Shown here piece after piece: positions 7,907-8,031 of a stretch of 8,031 bases of DNA. Position 1 is the first letter of the stretch, and every line of letters starts with the position of its first letter. The notes below the pieces were generated by a model. The model was not told the origin of the DNA, did no database searches, and worked only from the letters and a program-made list of their open reading frames with translations. This DNA is from Phil1 sp963643205 (lineage in GTDB: Bacteria > Bacillota > Clostridia > Christensenellales > CAG-138). The position numbers and the translations under genes are program-made. Location: NCBI GenBank assembly GCA_963643205.1, contig CAVIJJ010000045.1, forward strand, positions 1 through 8,031, written 5' to 3'.

Positions 7907-7922
7907 TCGGCCGCCCGGCCAA
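7907..7922 (-). other. Small GC hairpin in the recJ leader
   Basis: On the minus strand the palindromic GGCC occurs twice around a GGGC loop (7909-7912 and 7917-7920), and flanking T-G and T-A pairs extend the stem to 6 pairs. There is no T run after it, so it is not an intrinsic terminator. It lies in the predicted 5' untranslated leader, well before the ribosome site. Its biological role, if any, is unknown. Confidence 0.35.
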
Positions 7923-7942
7923 CAAAAGTCCATAACATATAA

Positions 7943-7951
7943 ATTATATCA
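7943..7951 (-). promoter_or_regulatory. Probable extended -10 promoter for the recJ operon
   Basis: Minus-strand TGATATAAT combines a perfect TATAAT hexamer (7943-7948) with the TGn extension of extended -10 promoters. The hexamer 17 bases upstream is TATATC, a poor match to TTGACA, which agrees with a promoter relying on the extended -10. Transcription would start near 7936, giving a leader of about 70 bases before the recJ ATG. The surrounding A+T-rich segment stands out from the more G+C-rich coding DNA. The call rests on motif match and position only. Confidence 0.6.
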
Positions 7952-8031
7952 TATATTGCCGCGGGGATATAGGGGAGAGATGAAAGCGAGTTTTTTGAAA
8001 TTGATAAAGTAAGTATAGATAGAGTTGAGCG

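Larger units (their letters stand above)
7866..8031. other. Non-coding region upstream of recJ
   Basis: This 166-base segment has no convincing gene on either strand. It holds the recJ ribosome site, the GC hairpin and the probable promoter. From about 7970 to the right edge (minus-strand -60 and beyond) I see A/T tracts but no recognisable operator, RNA motif or terminator. Whether another gene lies upstream on the same strand cannot be told. Confidence 0.7.

Noticed and set aside
7866..7925. A 20-residue N-terminal extension of RecJ from the TTG at 7925
   Set aside because: The ATG at 7865 has an ideal ribosome site and gives the expected N terminus; the extension runs through the GC hairpin and the ribosome site itself.
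7863..7938. Short upstream open frames on the minus strand beginning with ATG at 7936-7938 (45 codons) and at 7931-7933 (24 codons, ending in TGA across the recJ start)
   Set aside because: Neither has a ribosome site, both begin at or within a few bases of the predicted transcript start, and the sequences do not resemble a regulatory leader peptide. Conservation in relatives would be needed to revive the idea.
7995..8019. A plus-strand promoter-like pair, TTGAAA (7995-8000) and TATAGA (8014-8019)
   Set aside because: The spacer is only 13 bases, too short for a sigma-A type promoter, and there is no visible gene before the right edge.

Overview
The window reads as a stretch of housekeeping chromosome from a low-redox Gram-positive bacterium, most likely a member of the Clostridia (Firmicutes). 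The reasons are the gene order recJ - apt - rel - dtd - MBL hydrolase - hemZ, a single bifunctional Rel-type (p)ppGpp enzyme with an RxKD synthetase motif, a long RecJ with the C-terminal domain typical of Firmicutes, an oxygen-independent radical-SAM HemZ, and strong AAGGAGG-type ribosome binding sites. I cannot name the genus from the sequence alone.

All six genes lie on the minus strand, so transcription runs from the right edge (8031) toward position 1. At the right, 7866-8031 is the only non-coding stretch longer than 40 bases. It holds a probable extended -10 promoter, a small GC hairpin and the recJ ribosome binding site. Then come recJ (single-strand DNA exonuclease), apt (adenine phosphoribosyltransferase, overlapping recJ by 11 bases), rel (ppGpp synthetase/hydrolase, 40 bases later), dtd (D-aminoacyl-tRNA deacylase, 11 bases later), a small metallo-beta-lactamase-fold hydrolase (at most a 4-base overlap with dtd) and hemZ (ATGA overlap). 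HemZ is still open at position 1, but its 484 visible residues are about the full family length. No terminator is visible, so the transcript may continue past the left edge.

The tight spacing and overlaps suggest one polycistronic mRNA. The genes cover DNA repair, purine salvage, the stringent response, proofreading of charged tRNA, a thioester-type hydrolase and a tetrapyrrole-type radical-SAM enzyme. Their linkage is a known conserved arrangement rather than an obvious single pathway. Rel and Dtd both act at the level of tRNA and translation. Apt consumes PRPP to make AMP, so it affects the purine nucleotide pool on which Rel draws.

I found no mobile element, CRISPR array, RNA gene, riboswitch, frameshift or previously undescribed system. 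The many long open frames on the plus strand are shadows of the six genes. The points most worth a second look are modest: a marked preference for ATA isoleucine codons, some departures from family consensus in RecJ and in the Rel TGS domain, and the isolated extended -10 promoter.
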